A DNA stretch of 10,574 nt from Nitrospira sp. (lineage in GTDB: Bacteria > UBA9089 > CG2-30-40-21 > SBAY01). The stretch is taken from contig SBAY01000098.1 in the NCBI GenBank assembly GCA_005239945.1, positions 1-10,574 of the forward strand, written 5' to 3'. Positions 1-7,251 of this stretch are shown one piece after another; positions within the stretch are counted from its first letter, which is position 1; every line of letters starts with the position of its first letter. The notes under the pieces were generated by a model. It did not search any database. It saw only the letters and a list, made by a program, of their open reading frames with translations, and was not told where the DNA came from. The position numbers and the translations under genes were made by a program.

Positions 1-54
1 GTATAAAATTTTATTTACCCCATTTCTTATAAATGGGTAAATAAAATTTTATAC
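1..54. repeat. Near-perfect AT-rich inverted repeat (hairpin 1)
   Basis: Bases 1-20 are the exact reverse complement of 35-54. Beyond a single bulged C at 21, bases 22-25 pair with 31-34, leaving a five-base loop at 26-30. The arm begins at base 1, so it may extend left of the window. It could be a bidirectional terminator of a gene outside the window or half of a repeat element. No coding frame crosses it convincingly. Confidence 0.8.
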
Positions 55-58
55 TCTT

Positions 59-160
59 GTGGTTAAAAAGTTTTTGGGAAGAGAGGGGTTTTAGGGGAGA
101 GAAACACTTTTTTCAAAAAGGGTTTCTCTCCCCTAAAAAAAACACCTCTCTTTAAACCAC
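59..160. repeat. Long imperfect hairpin of about 100 bases (hairpin 2, MITE-like)
   Basis: Bases 89-105 pair perfectly with 122-138 (17 bp). After one mismatch, 107-112 pairs with 115-120, leaving a two-base loop. Outside this core, GAGAGG at 81-86 pairs with 145-150, and GTGGTTAAA at 59-67 pairs with 151-160 apart from one extra A. Arms this long far exceed an ordinary terminator and suggest a miniature inverted-repeat element or a structured leader. No target-site duplication is evident. Confidence 0.75.
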
Positions 161-200
161 TACTAAAAGTTGGGGAATTTCTGGGTCCACATTTTTTAAC

Positions 201-229
201 TTGACATCTCTCTTAAAATTTGATAAACT
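201..229 (+). promoter_or_regulatory. Sigma70-type promoter of the secreted-protein gene
   Basis: A consensus -35 box TTGACA at 201-206 is followed after exactly 17 bases by TAAACT at 224-229, which matches four of six bases of the -10 consensus. Transcription would start near 236, giving a leader of roughly 37 bases before the ATG at 273. The in-frame TTG at 201 is therefore the -35 box rather than a start codon. Confidence 0.65.
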
Positions 230-257
230 GAATTTACATCAATTAAATTATTTAAAA

Positions 258-263
258 AGGAGG
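258..263 (+). promoter_or_regulatory. Ribosome binding site fixing the start at 273
   Basis: AGGAGG lies nine bases before ATG 273. It selects this ATG, which opens a typical signal peptide, over the upstream in-frame TTG at 201. Confidence 0.85.
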
Positions 264-272
264 CAGATAAAA

Positions 273-2774
273 ATGAATAAGGTTAAATTTTTGTATCTAT
301 TAATTTTTGTTTTTTGTTTAGCGGAGGCTTACTTTGTTAATACAGCTTTTGGAGAGGAAACGACTTCACCGGTTATCTCTTTAGGTAAGGTGTGTACAAA
401 ATGGAAGGGATTCCTCAATATACCTTTCTGGGCAGAGGCGAATATTACCTTTTCAGGAATTACCCCGGTTACTTTGCCAAAGGAGGCAACTTCTTTTAAA
501 TTCGGACTTGTCTGGCGTAGTGAAAATGAAACCCGTGCCTTGCAAAAATGTAGTCTTCTAACGCGGGTAGAGGTAGAAACTTATCCTGATTCAGATAAAT
601 GGGTACTTCTATTTGAAGAGACAAATAATCTGGTCGGCCGGGTAGGAGTAGTAGATGAACAAACCCTGGTTACAAAAAATATTTCCCAGGAAAAATCAGA
701 GGTAAGATATAAGATTACCGTTCGACCAATCCTGACTATGGGACAAGAAATTAAGCCTAATTCAACTTATGTTACGGTGCGCCTTACCTCAAAAGCATAT
801 ACTACTTATACATCTATTCCTATCATTCCTATGACTATTCTTCATGACCCCAGCGGTGATGGCAGTTGGACGGCCATAAAACCACAAACCTCTATTACTC
901 ATTTATTGAATATTAATCTCGCCGGTATGGAGGCAAACATAGAGGACCAGAAGGATTTAGTCTTTGAAACACCAAAGGCTAAAATAGAAATTACACCCAG
1001 AGGTTCGGAGACGATAAAAATAACCATGGTGAGCAAAGAAGAACTCACCTCAAGTTTATCAAACGACCCATGCCTGATAGGTCCTGGTCTTGGAGATACC
1101 TATGTGTTAATCAAGGATATACCTATCCGATTTAAATTCTCAAAGACCTTTACCCCACAAGGGGAAGAGGTAAAAAATCTTACCTTTTGTGTGGTTAGCC
1201 AAGAGGAAGCAGGACTTTCCCCTGAAAAGGGATTTGAGGTTCTCTTGATTCCAGCCGGGGTTTTACGTTCTTATGATAAAAACTGCCCGATTTTTGGCGG
1301 CTGGGAAAAATTAGGCCTGGATAATCAGATTAGACAACAACTTATAGAAATAAATATTGGCTGGGATAATTTTATATCTGAGGAGGAAAAGTTCGATGTC
1401 GTTGACCAGGGAGAGGGATACCTGAATTTTAAAGACCAGACGACAAAAAACTACACCCAGGCCAATTTGAATAAGATTAGTTATTATTCCGAGCTTATTA
1501 TGGAACCTTCTTTTGCCACGACGGCAAATATTCCTATCTCAAAAGACAAGATACTGTCGGCAATCACCTTAAATGAATCTACGGTGAATAAAACTATCCC
1601 GGCGGATAATTTATCAGTTACTTTGGAAGACGATGAACGGCAAAATATACCGGGTGACTTCTTTACTTACCAATTTTATCAGGACCTACGATTTGGTTCT
1701 TTATTATTAATTACTAAAGATGATAAAACCAAATCGGCAACCCTTGATTCACTCTCCAACCGAAGTTTCTCATCTTCCCCTAAAGAATATTGGACACAAG
1801 ACCTAAACTTTATACCGGTAGAGGCCTCAATCTTTGGATTAGTTTCCTTATCCGACGGCAGTGGGATTGGTAGTGTGAGTTTAGACTTGATGTCAGGGGA
1901 TGAAGTGGTGAAAAAGGTTGTTACTGAACCAGGAGGTAGCTATACCATTACGGGATTAAGACAAGATGCTTACTATACCTTATCCGCCAATGTTGATGGA
2001 TATGAGCCTAAAACCATAGAGATAACCCCTTTTTCAAATGAGGAATTAGTAAGGAAAATAAATATCGTCTTAGAGAAAATACCGATTAAGATAGCACCGG
2101 TAGAGCCCATCGTTGAGAAACCTGTTACACCACCAACACCTCCAGAAATTAAACAAGAAAAACCGGCACCTGTTTCACCTAAACCTTCTGCACCACCTAC
2201 CCCAACTCAAAAAGGAGTGCCCAATTTACTGACCAATGGTAATTTTTCCGCTGGATTAAAGGCCTGGAAGGTAGTTAAAAGAGGTGCGGGTAAGGAGATG
2301 TATGCGAAGGTAATAAAGAATGATTTTACCTATGCACATGTCTTAGAGATTAAAAGGACAGGCTCAAATCGTGTAGTTGGAGAAATGGGAATAGTCCAAC
2401 TGCTCAATAAAGATGTCTCGAAATACACCCAATTAATCCTTAAGGCAGATATCATGGTTATCAATTCCTCACTTGGAAGTGATGGGAAAAGAGGCGGGGT
2501 ATATCCGGCAGAGATTCAAATAGATTATACAGATGCCAATAATAAACCTCATTCCTGGCGGCATGGATTTTTATCCACAGAAAGGATTAATTATCCAACA
2601 ATAGGGGAAAAAATACCACAGGATAAATGGTACTCTTACACCTCTATAGACTTAATGACTCTTGTTTCTAAGCCAAAGATAATTAAAAAAGTAAAGTTAT
2701 CAGGCCGTGGCTGGGGATTTCATAGTAGAATGGCTAATGTCCAATTAATTTCGTCAGATGTCCCTACCCCTTAG
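273..2774 (+). CDS. Secreted multidomain protein with carboxypeptidase-regulatory-like and C-terminal carbohydrate-binding-like domains
   Basis: This is an 833-residue exported protein of unknown function. Residues 1-27 look like a signal peptide: MNK, a hydrophobic stretch rich in L, F and V, then a small-residue region ending near AFGEE. Residues of about 30-510 are beta-rich and I do not recognise them. Residues of about 515-605 resemble a carboxypeptidase-regulatory-like Ig fold, with the pattern GLVSLSDGSGIGSVSLDL, then GGSYTITGL, then VDGYEPKTIEI. A linker of about 608-649 is rich in Pro, Lys and Glu. Residues of about 650-833 start NLLTNGNFSAGLKAWKVV, an opening typical of galactose-binding-like carbohydrate-binding modules. 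The likely role is cell-surface or extracellular glycan binding, or a surface structural protein; no catalytic motif is visible. The gene has its own promoter (201-229) and a strong RBS, and no plus-strand partner follows. Domain names are inferred from pattern only; the reading frame itself is certain. Confidence 0.85.
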   Translation: MNKVKFLYLLIFVFCLAEAYFVNTAFGEETTSPVISLGKVCTKWKGFLNIPFWAEANITFSGITPVTLPKEATSFKFGLVWRSENETRALQKCSLLTRVEVETYPDSDKWVLLFEETNNLVGRVGVVDEQTLVTKNISQEKSEVRYKITVRPILTMGQEIKPNSTYVTVRLTSKAYTTYTSIPIIPMTILHDPSGDGSWTAIKPQTSITHLLNINLAGMEANIEDQKDLVFETPKAKIEITPRGSETIKITMVSKEELTSSLSNDPCLIGPGLGDTYVLIKDIPIRFKFSKTFTPQGEEVKNLTFCVVSQEEAGLSPEKGFEVLLIPAGVLRSYDKNCPIFGGWEKLGLDNQIRQQLIEINIGWDNFISEEEKFDVVDQGEGYLNFKDQTTKNYTQANLNKISYYSELIMEPSFATTANIPISKDKILSAITLNESTVNKTIPADNLSVTLEDDERQNIPGDFFTYQFYQDLRFGSLLLITKDDKTKSATLDSLSNRSFSSSPKEYWTQDLNFIPVEASIFGLVSLSDGSGIGSVSLDLMSGDEVVKKVVTEPGGSYTITGLRQDAYYTLSANVDGYEPKTIEITPFSNEELVRKINIVLEKIPIKIAPVEPIVEKPVTPPTPPEIKQEKPAPVSPKPSAPPTPTQKGVPNLLTNGNFSAGLKAWKVVKRGAGKEMYAKVIKNDFTYAHVLEIKRTGSNRVVGEMGIVQLLNKDVSKYTQLILKADIMVINSSLGSDGKRGGVYPAEIQIDYTDANNKPHSWRHGFLSTERINYPTIGEKIPQDKWYSYTSIDLMTLVSKPKIIKKVKLSGRGWGFHSRMANVQLISSDVPTP

Positions 2775-2775
2775 A

Positions 2776-2860
2776 GCCTATCCGAAAAGTCGGAAGCCCG
2801 AACTTGTTCTGGGCATTTCCTCTCAACAAGTTGAGGCATCCGTCGATTTTTCGGATAGGC
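2776..2860. repeat. Palindromic MITE-like element with 13-bp terminal inverted repeats
   Basis: GCCTATCCGAAAA at 2776-2788 is exactly inverted at 2848-2860. Nested arms pair further in: CGG 2791-2793 with CCG 2840-2842, GCC 2796-2798 with GGC 2835-2837, and AACTTGTT 2801-2808 with 2825-2832. The whole 85 bases can fold into one interrupted hairpin. It starts two bases after the stop codon of the secreted-protein gene and may serve as its terminator. Such compact palindromes are usually dispersed non-autonomous elements; copies elsewhere in the genome cannot be seen from here. Confidence 0.75.
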
Positions 2861-2942
2861 ATTTAGTAATGGAGCAGTTATGGGAGGGTAAAAGAGGGCT
2901 TCTCAAGTAAATACATTTTACCTTACCTTCTATACTCTGGAG

Positions 2943-3036
2943 TTTCGTGAATTTATTCAATAGAATCACGAAATTACGAAAGCACGAAAAAATCTATCTT
3001 CCTTTTCGTATTTTCTTAAATTTCGAGTTTTCGTGG
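2943..3036. repeat. Inverted arrays of an 8-base word (NNACGAAA)
   Basis: TCACGAAA, TTACGAAA and GCACGAAA follow each other directly at 2966-2989. Inverted copies of the same word type, TTTCGAGT and TTTCGTGG, are adjacent at 3021-3036. TTTCGTGA at 2943-2950 also pairs exactly with 2966-2973. The region can thus fold in alternative hairpins. The period is eight here, unlike the seven-base arrays elsewhere in the window. Confidence 0.6.
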
Positions 3037-3169
3037 TTATAATTTTTGGCAACTTAGGGTTTAACCTTAACATAGCAATAATTGGTGTCCCTTGTGTTTT
3101 CAATGAATTTTAACCCGCTAAAGTTCACGAAATTAAAGATACTTGAAGGAGGCATAATTTCCGTATCTG

Positions 3170-3233
3170 CTCAGGTTGTCAGGTTCAAGGTTAGAGAGCC
3201 AACCTTTCAACCGTGAACCTGGAACTGAGAATC
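3170..3233. repeat. Inverted pair of 7-base-period arrays forming a hairpin
   Basis: CAGGTTCAAGGTT at 3180-3192 pairs with 3209-3221 with one mismatch, and CTCAG at 3170-3174 pairs with 3225-3229. Within each arm the words step by seven bases, for example GTTGTCA then GGTTCAA then GGTTAGA, and GTGAACC then TGGAACT on the other arm. There is no T-run on either side, so a terminator role is unproven. Confidence 0.6.
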
Positions 3234-3421
3234 TGAGTTGCAAAAATCACAGATTGTGCCCTTGTTGAGTAGACTTACTTGTCGTACCCGTTTAGGTAGA
3301 TAAACTGTAGGCATTCAGACTGTAGGGCAGAAGTATGGAAGATGATATAAAACTCAGGGATTTGATAACCACGGTTTTGATTACGACTCAAATACATGAA
3401 AAACGAGAAGATTTTGGGTGG

Positions 3422-3470
3422 TCAATACTCAATAGCTAACAGTCTACAGCCTATAGCCTAAACAACCTGA
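3422..3470. repeat. Heptad array just downstream of the cupin gene
   Basis: Six or seven consecutive degenerate 7-mers run from 3422: TCAATAC, TCAATAG, CTAACAG, TCTACAG, CCTATAG, CCTAAAC. Most end in AG and share the C and A positions. The array ends seven bases from the cupin stop codon. Confidence 0.7.
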
Positions 3471-3477
3471 ACGGTTA

Positions 3478-3750
3478 CTACTTGTCAAATGTATATACCT
3501 TACGGATTTTCTCAATGACATTCCAGGTGCATTTCAATCCTTTGGGAAAGTGCACCAAATCACCTTTATTAATCTCTACCTCACCGGTTGGTGTCGTAAC
3601 CCGAACCTTGCCTTCTAACACATAGGCTGATTCATCGCAAGGGTATTCCCAATCAAAAGTCTCCGGGGCACATTCCCACGGACTCCATGACTCCACCTTT
3701 AATTCCTTTAGTTTTTCTTGAGACGGCTTTTCGACTTTAATCTCACTCAT
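3478..3750 (-). CDS. Small cupin-fold protein (Cupin_3/DUF861-like)
   Basis: This 90-residue protein is a single small cupin barrel. The pattern matches the family that includes ureidoglycine aminohydrolase-type and EutQ-like cupins (COG3450): SWSPWECAPETFDWEYP, then ESAYVLEGKVRVTTPTGEV, then the diagnostic NKGDLVHFPKGLKCTWNV, then RKVYTFDK. The classical HxH metal motif is absent, as is common in this subfamily, so catalytic activity and substrate are unknown. I start at ATG 3750, 11 bases after GGGAGG; a TTG at 3756 would add two residues and sits five bases from the same site, so it remains possible. The gene lies about 90 bases downstream of asd on the same strand, with a heptad hairpin between, so co-transcription is possible. 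No direct functional link to asd is known to me. Confidence 0.85.
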   Translation of the reverse strand: MSEIKVEKPSQEKLKELKVESWSPWECAPETFDWEYPCDESAYVLEGKVRVTTPTGEVEINKGDLVHFPKGLKCTWNVIEKIRKVYTFDK

Positions 3751-3773
3751 AATCAAAAATACCTCCCTGTTCT

Positions 3774-3853
3774 ATTTTGGATTTTGGATTTTAGATTTTG
3801 GATTGAGGAATCTTATCTTCTCAATCCAAAATCCAAAATCTAAAATCTAAAAT
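3774..3853. repeat. Heptad hairpin overlapping the end of asd
   Basis: ATTTTGG-type 7-mers run in tandem at 3774-3801 (four copies, one ATTTTAG), then ATTGAG. The inverse begins CTCAAT at 3820 and continues with CCAAAAT twice and CTAAAAT twice to 3853. The two 34-base arms pair with only a few G-T or A-C mismatches around a 12-base loop. The distal arm covers the last codons and stop of asd, so the transcript can fold there as an attenuator or a protective 3' hairpin. No U-run follows it on the minus strand. Confidence 0.85.
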
Positions 3854-4874
3854 TCTTTAATTTAATTAATTCTTCTGCAATCTGGACTGCGTTCAGTGCC
3901 GCTCCTTTGAGAAGATTATCGGCTACTATCCATAAATCTAATCCATGTTCAAGTGAGGTATCCTTTCTTATCCGACCGACATAAACCGGGTCTGTGTCTG
4001 AGGCATTAATAGCTAATGGATACTCATGATTTGGTGGGTTATCTATCACCACCACTCCAGGGGCTTTTTGTAATATTTCTCTTGCCTGCTGTGGAGTAAT
4101 TTCCCGTTCGAACTCTACATTTACCGCCTCTGAATGAGCCCTTAAAACAGGAACCCTGACCGTAGTTGCGGAAACCTTGATTGAATCATCACCCATAATT
4201 TTTTTCGTTTCATTAACCATCTTCATCTCTTCCTCACTATAACCACTATCCAGGAATTTCCCTATTTCAGGAATAACATTAAACAAAATCTGGTGAGGAT
4301 AGACTTCAATAGGTATTTTATCCCCGCTTATATAAGCCTTTGTTTGTGATTCCAATTCTCGCATTGCCCTACTACCGGTACCTGAAACAGATTGATAAGT
4401 ACTCACCACTATCCGTTTGATTTTAGCCAAATCATGGAGAGGTTTTAAGACCACTACCATTTGAATAGTCGAGCAATTGGGATTAGCGATTATTCCTTTA
4501 TGCCATTTTATATCCTGAGGATTCACCTCCGGGACGACTAAAGGAACATCCTTCTCCATCCGAAAGGCACTGCTATTGTCTATGACTATTGTCCCGGCTA
4601 AAACGGCCGCAGGTGCGAATTCTCTGCTTCTCGATGCCCCGGCAGAAAACAGGGCAATCTCAATTCCTTCAAAAGAATTTTGAGTCAATTCACAAACCGT
4701 AATTTGTTTCCCTTTAAACCTTAATTTTTTTCCTGCAGAACGTGATGAGGCAAATAATTTTAACTCAGAGACAGGAAAATTCCTTTTTTCAAGCACCCGT
4801 ATCATCTCTGTTCCTACTGCGCCTGTAGCTCCAACAACCGCTACCTTGTATCCACCACAATGTTCACATCCCAT
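3840..4874 (-). CDS. asd: Aspartate-semialdehyde dehydrogenase
   Basis: The enzyme reduces aspartyl-4-phosphate to aspartate semialdehyde with NADPH, the branch point to lysine/diaminopimelate, threonine and methionine. It is 344 residues, the normal length. Residues 10-24 hold the dinucleotide-binding loop (VAVVGATGAVG). The catalytic cysteine is Cys134 in NPNCSTIQ. Gln161 and SGTGSRAMRE follow, and Arg245 and His247 in VPVLRAHSE fit the substrate arginine and base. The C-terminal helix LKGAALNAVQIAEEL is typical. The start is supported by AAGGGGG at 4884-4890, nine bases upstream. Oddities are a short N-terminal extension with a CxxC pair (Cys3, Cys6), and a tail NFRF plus stop codon that lie inside the heptad hairpin at 3840-3853. 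It is transcribed from the promoter at 4918-4946. Confidence 0.97.
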   Translation of the reverse strand: MGCEHCGGYKVAVVGATGAVGTEMIRVLEKRNFPVSELKLFASSRSAGKKLRFKGKQITVCELTQNSFEGIEIALFSAGASRSREFAPAAVLAGTIVIDNSSAFRMEKDVPLVVPEVNPQDIKWHKGIIANPNCSTIQMVVVLKPLHDLAKIKRIVVSTYQSVSGTGSRAMRELESQTKAYISGDKIPIEVYPHQILFNVIPEIGKFLDSGYSEEEMKMVNETKKIMGDDSIKVSATTVRVPVLRAHSEAVNVEFEREITPQQAREILQKAPGVVVIDNPPNHEYPLAINASDTDPVYVGRIRKDTSLEHGLDLWIVADNLLKGAALNAVQIAEELIKLKNFRF

Positions 4875-4917
4875 TGTCCAATTCCCCCTTTCTAATAAAA
4901 AATTTTACCTGCATCCT

Positions 4918-4946
4918 ATTATACCAAATTTCGAAGCTAAATGCAA
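4918..4946 (-). promoter_or_regulatory. Promoter of asd
   Basis: On the minus strand, a perfect -10 box TATAAT (4923-4918) lies 17 bases after TTGCAT (4946-4941), a three-of-six -35 match. It falls about 45 bases upstream of the asd ATG and directly after the nrdJ terminator. Confidence 0.6.
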
Positions 4947-4948
4947 CT

Positions 4949-4994
4949 AAAAATTAGGGTGAGCAGAGATTCCTCAATCTGCGTTTGCCTCACC
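4949..4994 (-). terminator. Rho-independent terminator of nrdJ
   Basis: Read on the minus strand, GGTGAG (4994-4989) pairs with CTCACC (4963-4958). An inner stem pairs GCAGATT with AATC and CTGC segments. The hairpin is followed by CTAATTTTT, with the T-run at 4953-4949. It lies about 35 bases past the nrdJ stop codon and just before the asd promoter, so it separates the two genes. Confidence 0.65.
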
Positions 4995-5032
4995 ATTTTA
5001 CCAATTACCAATCACCTTTTCTCTTTTTCTCA
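4991..5032. repeat. Heptad array running into the nrdJ stop codon
   Basis: 7-mers in constant phase from 4991 are CACCATT, TTACCAA, TTACCAA, TCACCTT, TTCTCTT and TTTCTCA. The last contains the complement of the nrdJ TGA stop (5030-5032). The final two words are simple-sequence-like, so the array may really end near 5018. Confidence 0.55.
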
Positions 5033-7228
5033 CCAGCACTTAGAATAACCGCAGGCCTTGCATACCGCACATCCTTCAACCAACTCCAGCAAATCACCAC
5101 ATTCAGGGCATTCGGGATATATACCAGCAGAGGCTTTAGTCATTGTGGTTTTCTTCAATGATTCTGTCCCTGAACCATTCGTCATGTATCTTTCGATGGC
5201 TTTACTGATAGCATCCGGGCAGGATAAAACCATTCCTCCCTTTTGCCATAAGGAAGATGGGCAGCGAATACCTTTTAATTGTTTAACAATTATCTCCGGG
5301 TCTATCCCCGAGCGTAAGGCTAATGAGATTAAGCGGCTTACTGCCTCTGATTGAGAGGCGGCACAACCACCGGATTTACCCATCTGAGAGAAAACCTCGC
5401 ATGGACCTATCTCATCTTCATTTATGGTGATATATAGATTACCACAGCCAGTGGTTATTTTTTGCGTTGTCCCTTTAGTCATCAATGGTCGTGGTCTGGG
5501 CATATGTGTTTCTTTCTTTTCTTTTTTACCCAGTCCAAGGTAAAGCACCTGCTCATCACGACTACCATCCCGATAGATAGTTACCCCTTTACATCCATTT
5601 TTATAGGCTAAAAGAAACACCTGCCGAACATCCTCACAAGTTGCCTTATTGGGGAAATTAACCGTTTTCGAAATCGCATTATCGGTATATTTTTGAAAAG
5701 CGGCTTGCATCCTGATATGCCACTCAGGGGTAATATCATGAGCCGTGCAAAATATCTTTTGAATCCTTGATGGAATATCCTTTATCCCATGCAGAGTACC
5801 TTTTTCGGCAATCTGACGCATTAAATCCTCACTATAAAAATTTTCTTCCTTAGCAATCTTTTCAAAATAAGGATTGACCTCAATCAACTCATTTTTATCC
5901 ATAACCTTGCGTATAAAACAAATACCAAATAAAGGCTCGATACCACTTGAGCAATTAGCGATAATACCAATTGTGCCGGTAGGGGCAATAGTAGTCGTAG
6001 TAGCATTGCGCAACTGCGGTGATTTCCCATCATCATAGATACTACCCTTAAAATTAGGAAAAGGAAATCTTTCTTTGGCTAATTGAGCTGATGTTTCCCT
6101 GGCCTTATCCCGAATAAACTTCATAACCTCCTCAGCCATCTTCAGCCCTTTTTCAGAGTTATAAGCAATCCCAAGTTGAATCAACATATCGGCAAATCCC
6201 ATTATTCCCAGGCCAATCTTCCTGTTTCCCTTAGTCATTTTACCTATTATTTCAAGCGGATAATTATTCATCTCGATAACATTATCCAAAAATCTAACGG
6301 CTGATGCTACCACTTTACTTAGCTTCTCATAATCTATCTTATTGTCCGTAACCATTCTGGATAGGTTAATCGAGCCTAAATTACACGATTCATAAGGCAA
6401 AAGTGGTTGCTCACCACACGGATTAGTGCTTTCTATTTCACCTATTTGAGGTGTTGGATTGGTCTCATTCATTCTATCTAAGAAGATAATTCCAGGCTCC
6501 CCATTTTTATGGGCATGTTTGACTATCAAGTCAAAAACCTCATTGGCAGACAGTGCTTTCACCTTGTTTTTAGTATGTGGGTCAATCAAATCATATTCGG
6601 TATCATTTTCTAATGCCTCCATAAAGGGTTTGGTCAATCCAACTGAGATATTGAAATTATTCAATTTATGGTCGGTATCCTTACAGCAGATAAAATCTAA
6701 TATATCCGGATGGTCTACCCGCAGTATGCCCATATTTGCTCCACGCCGGGTGCCGCCCTGTTTAACGGTTTCGGTAGCCGCATCGAAGACGGTCATAAAT
6801 GATATAGGTCCACTTGAGACCCCTTTGGTTGTCTTGACAGGACTATCCTTAGGTCTAAGCCTGGAAAAGCTAAATCCTGTGCCGCCGCCGGATTTATGAA
6901 TCAAGGCGGTATTTTTTACGGTTTCGAAGATACTCTCCATAGAATCTTCAACCGGCAGGACAAAACAGGCGGATAATTGTTGTAATTCCCTACCTGCATT
7001 CATCAAAGTTGGTGAATTAGGTAAGAAGTCAAGGTTGGTCATCAGTTGATAAAACTCTTCAGCCCTTTTGGAGACATCTGATTCAGGATTATAATTTTTA
7101 TCTGCTTTGGCCACATTTTCGGCTACACGCCAAAACATGTCCTCAGCCGATTCAATCGGCTTACCCTCTTCATCCTTTTTTAAATACCTCTTTTCGAGGA
7201 CTCTACGAGCATTGACAGATAACTCCAT
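5030..7228 (-). CDS. nrdJ: Adenosylcobalamin-dependent (class II) ribonucleotide reductase
   Basis: This 732-residue enzyme makes deoxyribonucleotides from ribonucleotides with a B12-derived radical, so it needs neither oxygen nor a small subunit. The redox cysteines are Cys88 (LSACFVLPV) and Cys282 (YESCNLGSINL). The active-site loop NPCGEQ gives Asn269, thiyl-radical Cys271 and Glu273. The stretch HKSGGGTGFSFSRLRP (111-126) and VKQGGTRRGANMG (155-167) are class II hallmarks. There is no N-terminal ATP cone. A TSCPD-type domain follows the catalytic barrel, and the C-terminus has a cysteine-rich tail (CPEC, CAVC, CGYSKCW) that fits a zinc-ribbon and thiol shuttle. The start ATG follows GGGAGGGG by about nine bases. 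A consensus promoter with NrdR-box-like sites lies upstream, and a hairpin terminator lies downstream. No B12-uptake gene or cobalamin riboswitch is visible in the window. Confidence 0.97.
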   Translation of the reverse strand: MELSVNARRVLEKRYLKKDEEGKPIESAEDMFWRVAENVAKADKNYNPESDVSKRAEEFYQLMTNLDFLPNSPTLMNAGRELQQLSACFVLPVEDSMESIFETVKNTALIHKSGGGTGFSFSRLRPKDSPVKTTKGVSSGPISFMTVFDAATETVKQGGTRRGANMGILRVDHPDILDFICCKDTDHKLNNFNISVGLTKPFMEALENDTEYDLIDPHTKNKVKALSANEVFDLIVKHAHKNGEPGIIFLDRMNETNPTPQIGEIESTNPCGEQPLLPYESCNLGSINLSRMVTDNKIDYEKLSKVVASAVRFLDNVIEMNNYPLEIIGKMTKGNRKIGLGIMGFADMLIQLGIAYNSEKGLKMAEEVMKFIRDKARETSAQLAKERFPFPNFKGSIYDDGKSPQLRNATTTTIAPTGTIGIIANCSSGIEPLFGICFIRKVMDKNELIEVNPYFEKIAKEENFYSEDLMRQIAEKGTLHGIKDIPSRIQKIFCTAHDITPEWHIRMQAAFQKYTDNAISKTVNFPNKATCEDVRQVFLLAYKNGCKGVTIYRDGSRDEQVLYLGLGKKEKKETHMPRPRPLMTKGTTQKITTGCGNLYITINEDEIGPCEVFSQMGKSGGCAASQSEAVSRLISLALRSGIDPEIIVKQLKGIRCPSSLWQKGGMVLSCPDAISKAIERYMTNGSGTESLKKTTMTKASAGIYPECPECGDLLELVEGCAVCKACGYSKCW

Positions 7229-7251
7229 CTTGAAATCCCCTCCCTTTTTTT

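Larger units (their letters stand above)
2861..3477. other. Convergent intergenic region, repeat-filled, no convincing gene
   Basis: This spacer of about 620 bases separates the plus-strand secreted-protein gene from the minus-strand cupin gene. It holds inverted 8-base repeats (2943-3036), a 7-base-period hairpin (3170-3233) and a 7-base-period array (3422-3470). The longest open frame I noticed is 34 codons (3335-3439), with no family I recognise. A Shine-Dalgarno-like AAGGAGG near 3146-3152 is not followed by a usable frame. No tRNA or structured RNA is recognised. Confidence 0.6.

Noticed and set aside
201..272. TTG start giving 24 extra residues on the secreted protein
   Set aside because: The TTG is the -35 box of a good promoter, while ATG 273 has AGGAGG nine bases upstream and opens a signal peptide.
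3335..3439. 34-codon plus-strand frame starting MEDDIKLRDLITTVL
   Set aside because: It looks somewhat protein-like, but it has no strong ribosome binding site, ends inside a heptad array and matches no family I know. At most it is a gene remnant.
3422..3470. CRISPR array
   Set aside because: The units are 7 bases and directly adjacent, with no spacers and no cas genes in the window.
5058..5354. Open frame of 98 codons on the plus strand inside nrdJ
   Set aside because: It is antisense to the conserved TSCPD and C-terminal region of nrdJ, has no ribosome binding site and no recognisable family.
6459..6899. Open frame of 146 codons on the plus strand inside nrdJ
   Set aside because: It mirrors the most conserved part of nrdJ, and its composition looks like a shadow of those codons.
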